Under the pieces are notes generated by a model, which made no database searches, was not told the origin of the DNA, and worked only from the letters and a program-made list of their open reading frames with translations. The position numbers and the translations under genes are program-made. This document shows, one piece after another, positions 51,686-60,170 of a DNA stretch of 64,000 nucleotides. Origin of the DNA: Streptomyces noursei (GTDB taxonomy: Bacteria; Actinomycetota; Actinomycetes; Streptomycetales; Streptomycetaceae); the NCBI RefSeq assembly GCF_016917755.1, contig NZ_CP070326.1, forward strand, positions 4,402,001 to 4,466,000. The letters run 5' to 3'. How positions within the stretch are numbered: the stretch's first letter is position 1; the number at the start of each line of letters is the position of its first letter.

Positions 51686-51946
51686 ACGCGCATTCGACCA
51701 TGCGAGGGCGCCGCCGTCTGCCCCTCGGCGCGCCCGGTTCCGCCGCCGGCTCCGCGCCCGGCTCCGGGCGCGTTCCGCGCCCCTTCGCGCCCGGTTTCGT
51801 CCGCGCCCGCCGGGCCGCCCTCCTGGCCGGTACGCAGCGGGTCGCCGCCCCTCCCCCCGTGACACCACCGCCCCCGCCTGCAACCGTGGATCACCGTGCC
51901 TGCGACGTGGCGCAGGTCTGCCCAAGCCGACGACCGGAGGCTGACG

Positions 51947-52978
51947 TTGGCCACTTCACCCACCCGACCGGCGGACGAGCCCGGCGAGCTCGCGACCCAC
52001 CTCATGGACCAGGCCATGGGCCACCTCTTCTCCGCCGCGCTGCGCACCGCCGCCCACTACCGCATCGCCGACCGCCTCACCGCGGGCCCGCGCACCCCCG
52101 AACAACTGGCCGCCGCCACCGACACCCACGCCCCGCACCTGCGCCGTGTCCTGCGCTATCTCGCCGCCCGCGGCATCTTCCGCGAGGACGCCTCGGGCGC
52201 GTACCAGCTGACACCGGCCGCCCGGCAGCTGCGCACCGACGTGCCCGACTCGCTGCACCCCGCGGTCATGATGCTCACCGACGAGCTGTTCCTGCGGACC
52301 TCCGCCGGTCTGCCGGAGACGGTGCGGCACGGCGACGCGGCCTTCGAACGGCTCTTCGGTGCGCCGCTCTTCGCCCATCTGGCGTCGGATCCGGCCAAGC
52401 GGGCGCTCTTCGACGACGGCATGGCCTCCTTGACCGCCTCGGTGGACGAGGCGGTGGCCGCCGCCTATCCGTTCCCCGAGACCGGCACCGTCGTCGACGT
52501 CGGCGGCGGGCGGGGCGGCCTGTTGCGCGCGGTGCTCCGCCGCCGCCCGCAGGCGACCGGCGTCCTCTTCGACCTGGCGCCGCCGCTGTCCCACCACCTC
52601 CTGGACACCGACGACCTGAAGGGCCGCTGGCGCACCCAGGAGGGCGACTTCTTCGCGGCGGTCCCCGAGGGCGGCGACGTCTACGTCCTCAAACACGTCC
52701 TGCACGACTGGCCGGACGACGCCTGCCGCCGCATCCTGCACAGCTGCCGCGCCGCGATGGCGGCCGGCCGCCGTCTCCTGGTCATCGACTGCGTCCTGCC
52801 GCCGGGGAACGCACCGCACTTCGGCAAGACCATGGACGTCGCCATGCTGGCGGTCCTGGACGGCCGGGAGCGGAACGCGGACGAATTCGCCGCGCTGCTG
52901 TCGGCCACCGGTTTCCGCCTGACCCGGGTACTGCCCAGCACGGGCTTCCCCTCGATCGTCGAGGCGGTCGCCGACTAG
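51947..52978 (+). CDS. SAM-dependent O-methyltransferase (plant OMT/ MitM-type)
   Basis: 343 residues. An N-terminal winged-helix dimerisation region (HLMDQAMGHLFSAALRTAAHYRIADRL) is followed by the methyltransferase domain: SAM-binding VVDVGGGRGGLLRAVL, DLAPP, EGDFF and the LKHVLHDWPDD segment containing the catalytic His. It methylates a hydroxyl of a small natural product. The start is TTG 51947: GGAGG lies six bases upstream, whereas the longer frame (GTG 51896) has no such site. No biosynthetic cluster surrounds it. Confidence 0.92.
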   Translation: MATSPTRPADEPGELATHLMDQAMGHLFSAALRTAAHYRIADRLTAGPRTPEQLAAATDTHAPHLRRVLRYLAARGIFREDASGAYQLTPAARQLRTDVPDSLHPAVMMLTDELFLRTSAGLPETVRHGDAAFERLFGAPLFAHLASDPAKRALFDDGMASLTASVDEAVAAAYPFPETGTVVDVGGGRGGLLRAVLRRRPQATGVLFDLAPPLSHHLLDTDDLKGRWRTQEGDFFAAVPEGGDVYVLKHVLHDWPDDACRRILHSCRAAMAAGRRLLVIDCVLPPGNAPHFGKTMDVAMLAVLDGRERNADEFAALLSATGFRLTRVLPSTGFPSIVEAVAD

Positions 52979-53085
52979 GGTCCGCCCGCCCACGACACGC
53001 CGCGCCCCGCTCGCCCCCGTTGCCCCCGCCCCCGCGCTCTACTGAGTGCCACCCACCAGCGGTCGACGAGAGGGGCTGGGGCAAC

Positions 53086-54246
53086 GTGCCGGTTCTGATG
53101 CGTGCGCGCAGTCGTGAGGAGGCGCACCGCGCCGCCACCCCACTGGAGCTGTTCTTCGACCTCTGCTTCGTCGTGGCGATCGCCCAGGCGGGTCGCCAAC
53201 TGGTGCACGCCCTCGCCGAGGGCCATCCGGGCCACGGCATCGTCGGCTATCTGATGCTGTTCTTCGCCATCTGGTTGGCGTGGCTCAACTTCAGCTGGTT
53301 CTCCTCGGCGTACGACACCGACGACGCGCTGTACCGGGTGGTGACCCTCGTCCAGATCTCCGGCGTCCTCATCCTGGCCGCCGGGGTACCGCGGGCGTTC
53401 GGCGCCGGCGACTTCCGCGTCGTCTGGTTCGGCTACCTGGTGATGCGGCTGGCGCTGGTCAGCCAGTGGCTGCGCGCCGCCCACGGTACGCGGGGCGCCG
53501 AACGGAGTACCGCCCTTCGCTACGCCCTCGGGGTGACCCTCTGCCAGGTCGGCTGGCTGGCGCTGCTGTTCCTGCCGCCGGGCGACGCCCCGTGGGTGTT
53601 CCTGGTGATGGGCGCGCTGGAACTGTCGGTTCCGGTGATCGCCGAACTCCCCCGGCAGACCAGCTGGCATCCGCATCACATCGCCGAGCGCTACGGCCTG
53701 TTCACCATCATCGTGCTGGGCGAGACGGTCTCCGCGGCGACCGTTGCGGTGCAGTCGGCACTCGACGAGCACCACGACCTCGGCACGCTGCTGCCGATCG
53801 CGGCCGGCGGCCTCCTGCTGGTCTTCGCCGCGTACTGGATCTACTTCGCGGTCCCCATCCACCTCCACCTCCGCTCCAACCGCCAGGCGTTCCTGTGGGG
53901 CTACGGCCACTACCTGGTGTTCTGCTCGGCCGCGGCGATCGGCGCGGGGATCGAGATCGCGGTGGAGCAGTCGTCCGGCCGGGCGCACCTTCCGGCGTAC
54001 GCGGCCGCGGCCTGCGTCACGGTGCCGGGCGCGCTCTACATGTTCACGGTGTGGCTGATCCACTCCCGCCACCAGAAGCGCGGACCGGCCCAGCAACTGG
54101 TGCTGCCGGTGTCCGCCGGGTTGATCCTGGCCGGTACGTTCGCCGGGCCGGCGGCGGTTCCGGTGGCGGGCCTGGTGGCCGCCGCGACGGTCGCCGTGGG
54201 CGTCACCCTGACGGCCCGCCAGGGCACCGCTCTGGAGGAGGAGTAG
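53086..54246 (+). CDS. Low temperature requirement A (LtrA) family membrane protein
   Basis: 386 residues with about ten membrane helices. The family start TPLELFFDLCFVVAIAQ, the WLNFSWFSSAYDTDDALYR motif and RYGLFTIIVLGETVSAATVA are diagnostic. LtrA proteins have no established biochemical function; they were named from growth of Listeria at low temperature. GTG 53086 follows AGGGG; ATG 53098 is possible. It reads in the same direction as the methyltransferase but across a 107-bp gap. Confidence 0.9.
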   Translation: MPVLMRARSREEAHRAATPLELFFDLCFVVAIAQAGRQLVHALAEGHPGHGIVGYLMLFFAIWLAWLNFSWFSSAYDTDDALYRVVTLVQISGVLILAAGVPRAFGAGDFRVVWFGYLVMRLALVSQWLRAAHGTRGAERSTALRYALGVTLCQVGWLALLFLPPGDAPWVFLVMGALELSVPVIAELPRQTSWHPHHIAERYGLFTIIVLGETVSAATVAVQSALDEHHDLGTLLPIAAGGLLLVFAAYWIYFAVPIHLHLRSNRQAFLWGYGHYLVFCSAAAIGAGIEIAVEQSSGRAHLPAYAAAACVTVPGALYMFTVWLIHSRHQKRGPAQQLVLPVSAGLILAGTFAGPAAVPVAGLVAAATVAVGVTLTARQGTALEEE

Positions 54247-54711
54247 CGCCCGCCGGTCGGCCCATCCCGGTTACGGGTGTGAGCGGTGGCCGGCCCGCGT
54301 GCCGTCCCCCGTAAGCGTGCCGAACGGCCGTACGCGCGCCCTCCCCGGCCGGCCGGCGGGGTGCCTACCGAGGGGCCGAAAAGGTCCGTGCGGCGTCGCC
54401 GCGAATCCCCGTCAACTGGCAGCACACAGACTGGACTTGGGGCACATTCCGGCCAAGTTTGGGCGACCTCGCCGCGGGCCCCACGGCAGGTCCCATAGCG
54501 CGCGTGCAGCATCAACCGACGCATTCCCCTATCAAAGGTTCACCCGGCGTGCGGCGTCATCCTCATGCCCTCTACCGTTCACCACAGCCCGCGGAAGCGG
54601 CTTCGCCGGAACGCGGTAGGGTGCAGATTGCCCTTTTTATGCCCGGGGGCTCTGCGCCCCTGGCAGCGACCATGGGCCGTCCGCCCGTCCGTACCTGAGG
54701 AGACGCCAGAC
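54247..54711. other. Gap upstream of an L,D-transpeptidase gene
   Basis: 465 bp without a supported gene. ACTTGG (54435-54440) and CCAAGT (54453-54458) form a small inverted repeat. An AT-richer stretch (agattgccctttttatgcc) near 54624-54642 may be part of the promoter of the gene downstream. Confidence 0.4.
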
Positions 54712-55527
54712 ATGGCAGCCCGCCACGCTCAGTCCCGTGCGCGCAGGAGACTGTCCCGGCGCAGCAAGGCCGTCGGCGGCCTCGCGCTCTCCACGCTGGT
54801 CGGCACCGCCCTGTGGGCCTGGCCGGCCTCGGGCGACGACCACAGCGGCCGGCCGGACGCCAAGAGCGGTGCGACCCGGACGGTCTCCGGCCCGAACACC
54901 CCCGCGCCCCACCAGGCGGCGCAGGAGGCGGCCCGCGGCCTGCGGGCCATCCCCGACCTCAGCGACGCCGCCCGAAAGCGCATACCGGCCAACGCCCGCC
55001 AGGTCCTGGTCGTCACCGGCAAGGACTCCGACTCGTACGAGTCCCGGGTCGTCCTCTACACCCGCGCGGAGGGCTCCGACCTCTGGGAGGCCGGCCCCAG
55101 CTGGGCCGCACACAACGCCGCCCACGGGTGGACCGCCCAGCACCACTACGGCGACCTGCGCTCCCCCGAAGGCGTCTACACCCTCACCGACGCCGGCGGC
55201 CGGCTGCCCGCGCCCGGCGGCACCAAGCTCCCCTACGACCACAACAGCAGCTTCGTCGCCCATGGCACCGGCGTCGAGGGCGAGCCGCTGGCCGGCGCCT
55301 TCGACTACGTCATCGCCATCAACTACAACCGCGTCCCGGGCACCTCCCCGTTGGACGGCCAGCGGCCCCTCGGCGACGACAAGGGCGGCGGCGTCTGGCT
55401 GCACGTCGACCACGACGGCCCCACCCAGGGCTGCGTCAGCCTCAAGCCCCAGGTGATGCGCGAACTGCTGCGCGCCCTCGACCCGAACCTCCACCCGGTG
55501 GTCGTGATGGGCCCGGCCGGCCACTGA
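54712..55527 (+). CDS. L,D-transpeptidase (YkuD domain), secreted
   Basis: 271 residues. A basic N-terminus (RARRRLSRRSK) and a signal/anchor segment (AVGGLALSTLVGTALWAW) direct it outside. The YkuD catalytic motif is HVDHDGPTQGCVSL with Cys241; the conserved upstream serine/glycine region and ATGTGVEG-like loop precede it. It probably forms 3-3 cross-links in peptidoglycan or attaches proteins to it. GAGGAG lies 11 bases before the ATG. The pattern GPTQGCVSL (rather than SHGCIR) places it in the actinobacterial small LDT group. A second, unrelated-looking LDT is encoded at 60171-61487. Confidence 0.88.
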   Translation: MAARHAQSRARRRLSRRSKAVGGLALSTLVGTALWAWPASGDDHSGRPDAKSGATRTVSGPNTPAPHQAAQEAARGLRAIPDLSDAARKRIPANARQVLVVTGKDSDSYESRVVLYTRAEGSDLWEAGPSWAAHNAAHGWTAQHHYGDLRSPEGVYTLTDAGGRLPAPGGTKLPYDHNSSFVAHGTGVEGEPLAGAFDYVIAINYNRVPGTSPLDGQRPLGDDKGGGVWLHVDHDGPTQGCVSLKPQVMRELLRALDPNLHPVVVMGPAGH

Positions 55528-55574
55528 CCTCCGACCCTGCCGCCGGGCGGGGTCCGCGTGGTACGCATGGCGCC

Positions 55575-56711
55575 ATGACTGACGCGCGGCAGCACCAGCG
55601 GCACCCGGGGGGCGAGGACGCCCCCCACCCTCCGGGCCCGCACGACGCCCTGACCGACGTCCCCGGCCTGCAGGTGGGGCACGCCCAACGCATCGGTGAC
55701 GGCTGGCTCACCGGCACCACCGTCGTCCTCGCCCCCGAAGGCGGCGCCGTCGCGGCGGTCGACGTGCGCGGCGGCGGCCCGGGCACCCGGGAGACCGACG
55801 CCCTCGACCCCCGCAACCTCGTACAGCGCATCGAGGCCGTCGTGCTGACCGGCGGCTCCGCCTTCGGACTTGACGCGGCGTCCGGTGTCGTCCACTGGCT
55901 GGAGGAACAGGGCCGCGGCTTCCGGGTCGGGCCCGACCCGGCCCAGGTCGTCCCCGTCGTCCCCGCCGCCGCCCTCTTCGACCTGGGCCGCGGTGGCAAC
56001 TGGCAGGCCCGTCCGGACGCCGCCCTGGGGCGCGAGGCCGTGGCGGCCGCCGCCCGGACGGCCCCCGGCGCGCCCGTCCCCCAGGGCAACACCGGCGCCG
56101 GCACCGGCGCGACCGCCGGCGGCTTCAAGGGCGGCATCGGCACCGCCAGCGCGGTCCTGCCCTCCGGCATAACCGTCGCCGCGCTGACCGCCGTCAACGC
56201 CGCGGGCTCCTTCGCCGACCCGCACACCGGCGCCCTCTACGGCGCGTCCGGCCCGCTGCCCTCCGCCGAGGTCCACGCGGCCGCCCGCCACCGCCTGGCG
56301 GAGGCCCGGGAGACCTCCGCGGCCCGGATGGCCTCCTCGGTCCGTCCACCGCTGAACACCGTCCTGGCGGTGGTGGCCACCGACGCCGCGCTCACCCGCG
56401 CCCAGGCCCAGAAGCTCGCCGGCACCGCCCACGACGGCCTGGCCCGCGCACTGCGCCCCGTCCACCTGCTCAACGACGGTGACGCGATCTTCGCGCTGGC
56501 CACCGGCGCGCGCCCGCTCGCCAGCGCCGAGGCCCTGGCCGACCCCGTCTTCGGGGTCCACCTGGAAGCCGGCGCCCTCAACGAGATCTTCGACACCGGC
56601 GCCGCCGTCCTGACCCGGGCCATCGTCAAGGCCGCGCGCGCCGCCACCTCGGTGGACGGTCCCGGTGGCGTCTTCCCGTCGTACACGGACCTGTACGGGC
56701 CGGGCGAGTAG
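55575..56711 (+). CDS. P1 family peptidase (DmpA/NylC-type Ntn hydrolase)
   Basis: 378 residues. LTDVPGLQVGHAQRIGDGWLTGTTVVL at the start, VVLTGGSAFGLDAASGV, GATAGGFKGGIGTAS and the cleavage site LNTVLAVVATD are typical of this family. Thr262 would become the N-terminal nucleophile after autocleavage, as in NylC-like enzymes, whereas DmpA uses Ser. Likely activity is on D-aminopeptides, beta-peptides or cyclic amides. The 25-residue N-terminal extension is His/Pro-rich. It starts 47 bp after the transpeptidase and may be co-transcribed. Confidence 0.92.
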   Translation: MTDARQHQRHPGGEDAPHPPGPHDALTDVPGLQVGHAQRIGDGWLTGTTVVLAPEGGAVAAVDVRGGGPGTRETDALDPRNLVQRIEAVVLTGGSAFGLDAASGVVHWLEEQGRGFRVGPDPAQVVPVVPAAALFDLGRGGNWQARPDAALGREAVAAAARTAPGAPVPQGNTGAGTGATAGGFKGGIGTASAVLPSGITVAALTAVNAAGSFADPHTGALYGASGPLPSAEVHAAARHRLAEARETSAARMASSVRPPLNTVLAVVATDAALTRAQAQKLAGTAHDGLARALRPVHLLNDGDAIFALATGARPLASAEALADPVFGVHLEAGALNEIFDTGAAVLTRAIVKAARAATSVDGPGGVFPSYTDLYGPGE

Positions 56712-56753
56712 CCGGAGCCCGGGCCGGGCGTCCGGGGGGGGCGCGGCATGCCG

Positions 56754-57470
56754 TCAGGCGCCCACCGCGCCGAGGAGCGTGCCCGCCACATAGGTGACGG
56801 CCATGGCCAGTGCGCCCCCGGTGACGTTGCGCAGCATCGCCGGGCCCGGTGGGGCCGTGCCCAGACGGGCGCTGGTCCAGCCGCAGAGGGCCAGGGCCGC
56901 CAGTACGGCGACCACGGTGATCCAGAGGCGCTGGCCCGCCGCCGGGAGCACGATCGCCAGGAGGGGCAGCAGCGCGCCCACGGTGAAGGCGAGGAAGCTG
57001 GCGGCCGCGGCGTGCCAGGGGTTGGTGAGCTCGTCGGGGTCGATCCCCAGTTCCACCTCGGCGTGGGCGCGCAGGGCGTCGTGCTCGGTCAGTTGCTCGG
57101 CGACCTCCTGGGCCAGCGCGCGGCTGAGGCCCTTGCCCTCCAGGAGTTCGGTCAGCTCCTGGAGTTCGGCCTGCGGTTCGGTGGCCAGTTCGCGCTTCTC
57201 CAGGGCCAGTGCGGCCTTTTCGGAGTCGCGCTGGGTGGAGACCGAGACGTATTCTCCGGCGGCCATGGACATCGATCCGGCCAGCAGTCCGGCGAGTCCG
57301 GCCGTCAGCAGGGTGCTGCGCGAGTCGGTGGCGCCGGCGACGCCGACGACGAGGCCGGCGGTGGAGACGACCCCGTCGTTGGCCCCGAGGACGGCCGCCC
57401 GCAGCCAGTTGAGGCGGCTGCCGAGCGCGCCGCTGTGTGCCTCGTCGTGCTCCGGTGTCTGAAGCGTCAC
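56754..57470 (-). CDS. VIT1/CCC1 family transporter
   Basis: 238 residues. SRLNWLRAAVLGANDGVVSTAGLVVGVAGA is the family start, followed by SMAAGEYVSVSTQRDSE and a cytosolic helical loop rich in Glu (metal-binding in plant VIT1), then three more membrane helices; five in all. It moves Fe2+ or Mn2+ across the membrane. GTG 57470 has no obvious ribosome-binding site. Convergent with the P1 peptidase gene, with a run of eight G between them. Confidence 0.92.
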   Translation of the reverse strand: MTLQTPEHDEAHSGALGSRLNWLRAAVLGANDGVVSTAGLVVGVAGATDSRSTLLTAGLAGLLAGSMSMAAGEYVSVSTQRDSEKAALALEKRELATEPQAELQELTELLEGKGLSRALAQEVAEQLTEHDALRAHAEVELGIDPDELTNPWHAAAASFLAFTVGALLPLLAIVLPAAGQRLWITVVAVLAALALCGWTSARLGTAPPGPAMLRNVTGGALAMAVTYVAGTLLGAVGA

Positions 57471-57564
57471 CGGTCGAGCGTCTCATCCGGGTGGCGCGGC
57501 CGGGGGCATGTCCCGCCCGGTGCCCGCGCGTCGTGCCGGGGCGGCCGGTGGTAGAAACGGCCGT

Positions 57565-58257
57565 ATGTCCGCATCGCCTCCCCCCACCCCGCCCCCGTCA
57601 CGGCCCGGCCGGCGCGCCGCCGCGCCGCCGGGTGCGGAGCCGCCGCCTCCGCCTCCCACCTTGCTGCAGCCGGCGCCTCCTGAGCCCGCGTCAGCCCCCA
57701 GAGAGCCGATAAGGCGTCAGCGGCTGTGGTGGCACCGGCTGATATTCGGACTCTGGTACCGGCCGGTGGACGTCTTCGACGAGGCGCGGGACCGCAGCGC
57801 GTGGAGTGCGGCGGTGCTGCTGTGCTTGATCAGCGGCGGGATCGGGATCGTGTCGGTGGACGCGTTCCGGGCGCAGTGGACGGCCGGTCCTACGGCGGCG
57901 CTGCAGTTGGCGGGGATGGCCGAGGCGGGGGTGCTGCTGGCCAGTTTGGGGCTGGGGGCGGTCACCCACGCGATAGCGCGCACCCTCGGCGGCAACGGGC
58001 GTTTCGCGCCGACCGCGAGCCTGTTCGTGGTGATCTTCTGGGTGACGGACCTGCCGCGGTTGATCATCGCGGCGTGGCTGCCGGCGAGTTCCACGTTCGT
58101 CCAGGCCGCCACCTGGACGACGTGGGGGTTCGGTTACTTCCTCGCGGTGCTGCTCATACGTGGTCAGCACCATCTGCCGACCCACAAGTCGGCGGCCGCG
58201 GTGTCGGTCCAGATGCTGGCGGCGCTGGCGCTGCTGAAGTTGGGGCCCGTGCACTGA
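57565..58257 (+). CDS. Yip1-like integral membrane protein with Pro-rich N-terminus
   Basis: 230 residues. The first 65 are Pro/Ala-rich (a run of PPPPPPT), then five membrane segments (about 85-105, 125-150, 160-180, 185-205, 210-228) in a Yip1-like arrangement with WYRPVDVFDEARDRS before the first. No catalytic motif. ATG 57565 is chosen because the sequence before it lacks protein character. Stands alone between a metal transporter and a small membrane protein; function unknown. Confidence 0.75.
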   Translation: MSASPPPTPPPSRPGRRAAAPPGAEPPPPPPTLLQPAPPEPASAPREPIRRQRLWWHRLIFGLWYRPVDVFDEARDRSAWSAAVLLCLISGGIGIVSVDAFRAQWTAGPTAALQLAGMAEAGVLLASLGLGAVTHAIARTLGGNGRFAPTASLFVVIFWVTDLPRLIIAAWLPASSTFVQAATWTTWGFGYFLAVLLIRGQHHLPTHKSAAAVSVQMLAALALLKLGPVH

Positions 58258-58301
58258 CGCGGCGGGCCCGCGGGGCGGTGCGCCGTCCGGCTGACGGCGG
58301 C

Positions 58302-58577
58302 TCAACTACGGCTGGAGAGCTGCCGCACGAGGTCGTCGAACGCCTGCCGCTCGGCGGGGGTGAGGTCGACGCTCTCCGAGGCGGGGCCGCCGGGTCCGGT
58401 TTGGCGCGGGACCGCGTCGAGTCGGATCCGGGCCCGCTGTGGTCGCCGCCGGAAGGGGGTGGCCGTGCCGTGGTGCCCGCGGCGGGTCAGTCTGATCAGG
58501 CCGACTGCCCAAAGGACGACGATGACCAGCAGAACGCCGAGACCGATCTGCTGGAGAATCGAAACGGAGGGGAGCAT
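58302..58577 (-). CDS. Small membrane protein, unknown function
   Basis: 91 residues: one membrane segment (ILQQIGLGVLLVIVVLWAVGLIRL), a basic juxtamembrane stretch, and a cytosolic tail ending in a helix (LTPAERQAFDDLVRQLSS). GGGAGGAAC stands right before ATG 58577, which decides the start. Convergent with the Yip1-like gene. No family recognised. Confidence 0.75.
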   Translation of the reverse strand: MLPSVSILQQIGLGVLLVIVVLWAVGLIRLTRRGHHGTATPFRRRPQRARIRLDAVPRQTGPGGPASESVDLTPAERQAFDDLVRQLSSRS

Positions 58578-58886
58578 GCTGTTCCTCCCGAACAAGTGGG
58601 CGCTGGGCTAGGCCCAGTAGACACCACACGTCAGGACTTCCAACAGGGGATCTTGGGCCGTACATCCCGAAGTGACACATCTCCTATGACATTTCCCCGT
58701 ATTCCCGACACCACACGTGTGGGCGACGGCCGTCTTGCGGAGCCGCCGCGAGGGGCCTTCGCCGGTGCACCACCGGCCGCACCGGCGCACTGCCGCCTCT
58801 CCCGTTGGACACCTCGGCGGCTTCCCTCCGGTGCGCGCCGTCGCGAACGATGACGGCGTCCCGTCCGCGACGTGAGGAGTACACCC
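58578..58886. other. Divergent promoter gap
   Basis: 309 bp between divergent genes. I see no gene or clear operator; the AT-richer segment around 58675-58705 (ctatgacatttccccgtattcc) may hold promoter elements. Confidence 0.4.
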
Positions 58887-60077
58887 GTGCCCGAGCCGCA
58901 GCACCGGACCGCCCCGCGCGCTCTCGACGGCGTGCTCGTGGCCGACTTCAGCCGCGTCCTGGCCGGCCCGCTGGCCGCCGCCACGCTCGCCGACCTCGGT
59001 GCCGAGGTCATCAAGGTCGAGCGGCCGGGCTCGGGGGACGACACCCGCGCGTGGGGGCCGCCGTTCACCGCCGACGGCACCGCCGCGTACTTCGACGCCG
59101 CCAACCGCTCCAAGCGCGGGCTGGCGCTGGATCTGGGGGACCCCGGGGACGCGGCGGCGGCCCGTGAGCTGGCGCGGCGGGCGGACGTCCTGATCGAGAA
59201 CTTCCGGCCCGGTTCGCTGGCGAAGTACGGGCTCGACCCGGTCGCGACGCGGGCCGCGAACCCAGGGCTGGTGCACTGCACGATCACCGGTTTCGGTTCG
59301 GGCGCGGGCGCCGCGCTGCCGGGTTACGACTTCGTCGTACAGGCGGTGGGCGGGCTGATGAGCGTCACCGGCGAGCCGGGCGGGACGCCGTTGAAGGCGG
59401 GGGTGGCGCTGGTGGACGTGTTGACGGCCAAGGACGCCGTCACCGGGATCCTGGCGGCGCTGCGGCACCGCGACCGGACGGGTGCCGGGCAGGCGGTGGA
59501 GGTCAATCTGCTCTCGTCGCTGCTGGGGGCGCTGGTGAACCAGGTGTCCGGGCAGCTGGCGACCGGGCGGGATCCGGGGCCGATGGGCAATCGGCACCCG
59601 AGCATCGCCCCGTACGAGACGTTGGCCTGCCGGGGTGGGCTGCTGGCCCTGGCGGTGGGCAACGATCGTCAGTTCCGGGCGCTGGCAGGGGCGCTGGGGG
59701 CGCCGGAGCTGGCGGAGGACATACGGTTCCGACGGAACCAGGATCGGGTGCAAAACCGCACAGACCTGGTCAAAGCACTGGAAGATCGACTGGCCGCCGA
59801 CACCCCGCGGGGCTGGACGGAGCGACTGACGGCGGCGTCCGTGCCGTGCGGGCCGGTCAACACCGTCTCCGAGGCGCTGGAGTTGGCCGGGCGGCTGGGG
59901 CTGGAACCGGTCGTCCCGGTCGGCGAGGGGCGGACGCCCCAAGTCGCCAGCCCCCTGCGCCTGTCGGACACGCCGGTGGCGCAACCCACTGCGCCACCCC
60001 GCCTGGACGAAGACGGCACAGCACTGCGAACCTGGCTATCAGGGCCGGGCGACCGACCCGTACCACCGCGGATGTGA
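58887..60077 (+). CDS. CaiB/BaiF family CoA transferase
   Basis: 396 residues, class III CoA transferase. LDGVLVADFSRVLAGPLAAATLADLGAEVIKVERP, NRSKRGLALDL and ENFRPGSLAKYGLD are the family blocks. At the position of the catalytic Asp of formyl-CoA transferase the sequence reads NLLSSLLG, i.e. Ser; I recall the succinyl-CoA:glutarate branch having similar sequence, so the protein may belong there or use another residue. GAGGAG lies eight bases before GTG 58887; GTG 58872 is a weaker alternative. Its stop codon overlaps a Crp-like site serving the next gene. Confidence 0.9.
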   Translation: MPEPQHRTAPRALDGVLVADFSRVLAGPLAAATLADLGAEVIKVERPGSGDDTRAWGPPFTADGTAAYFDAANRSKRGLALDLGDPGDAAAARELARRADVLIENFRPGSLAKYGLDPVATRAANPGLVHCTITGFGSGAGAALPGYDFVVQAVGGLMSVTGEPGGTPLKAGVALVDVLTAKDAVTGILAALRHRDRTGAGQAVEVNLLSSLLGALVNQVSGQLATGRDPGPMGNRHPSIAPYETLACRGGLLALAVGNDRQFRALAGALGAPELAEDIRFRRNQDRVQNRTDLVKALEDRLAADTPRGWTERLTAASVPCGPVNTVSEALELAGRLGLEPVVPVGEGRTPQVASPLRLSDTPVAQPTAPPRLDEDGTALRTWLSGPGDRPVPPRM

Positions 60078-60088
60078 CCTTCGTCACA
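60073..60088. promoter_or_regulatory. Crp-like binding site
   Basis: TGTGAC-cttc-GTCACA, a perfect 16-bp palindrome that satisfies both TGTGA-N6-TCACA and the Streptomyces Crp motif GTG-N6-GNCAC. It overlaps the stop codon of the CoA transferase and lies 83 bp upstream of the L,D-transpeptidase start. Confidence 0.7.
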
Positions 60089-60170
60089 ACGTGGTCGTAC
60101 CCGCAACCAAATCCGCCCGTAGGTGCTGTTTACCAGCACGGAATCACAACACCCCTGTATGGAGCAGCTC

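Noticed and set aside
54247..54711. Small genes in the gap before the transpeptidase
   Set aside because: Open frames there are short, lack ribosome-binding sites and have no codon-position bias or motif.
60140..60165. GGAAT before the LdtMt-like gene as a sigma-R promoter
   Set aside because: At 18 or 19 bases downstream the sequence is AGC/GCA, not GTT, and too close to the start codon.
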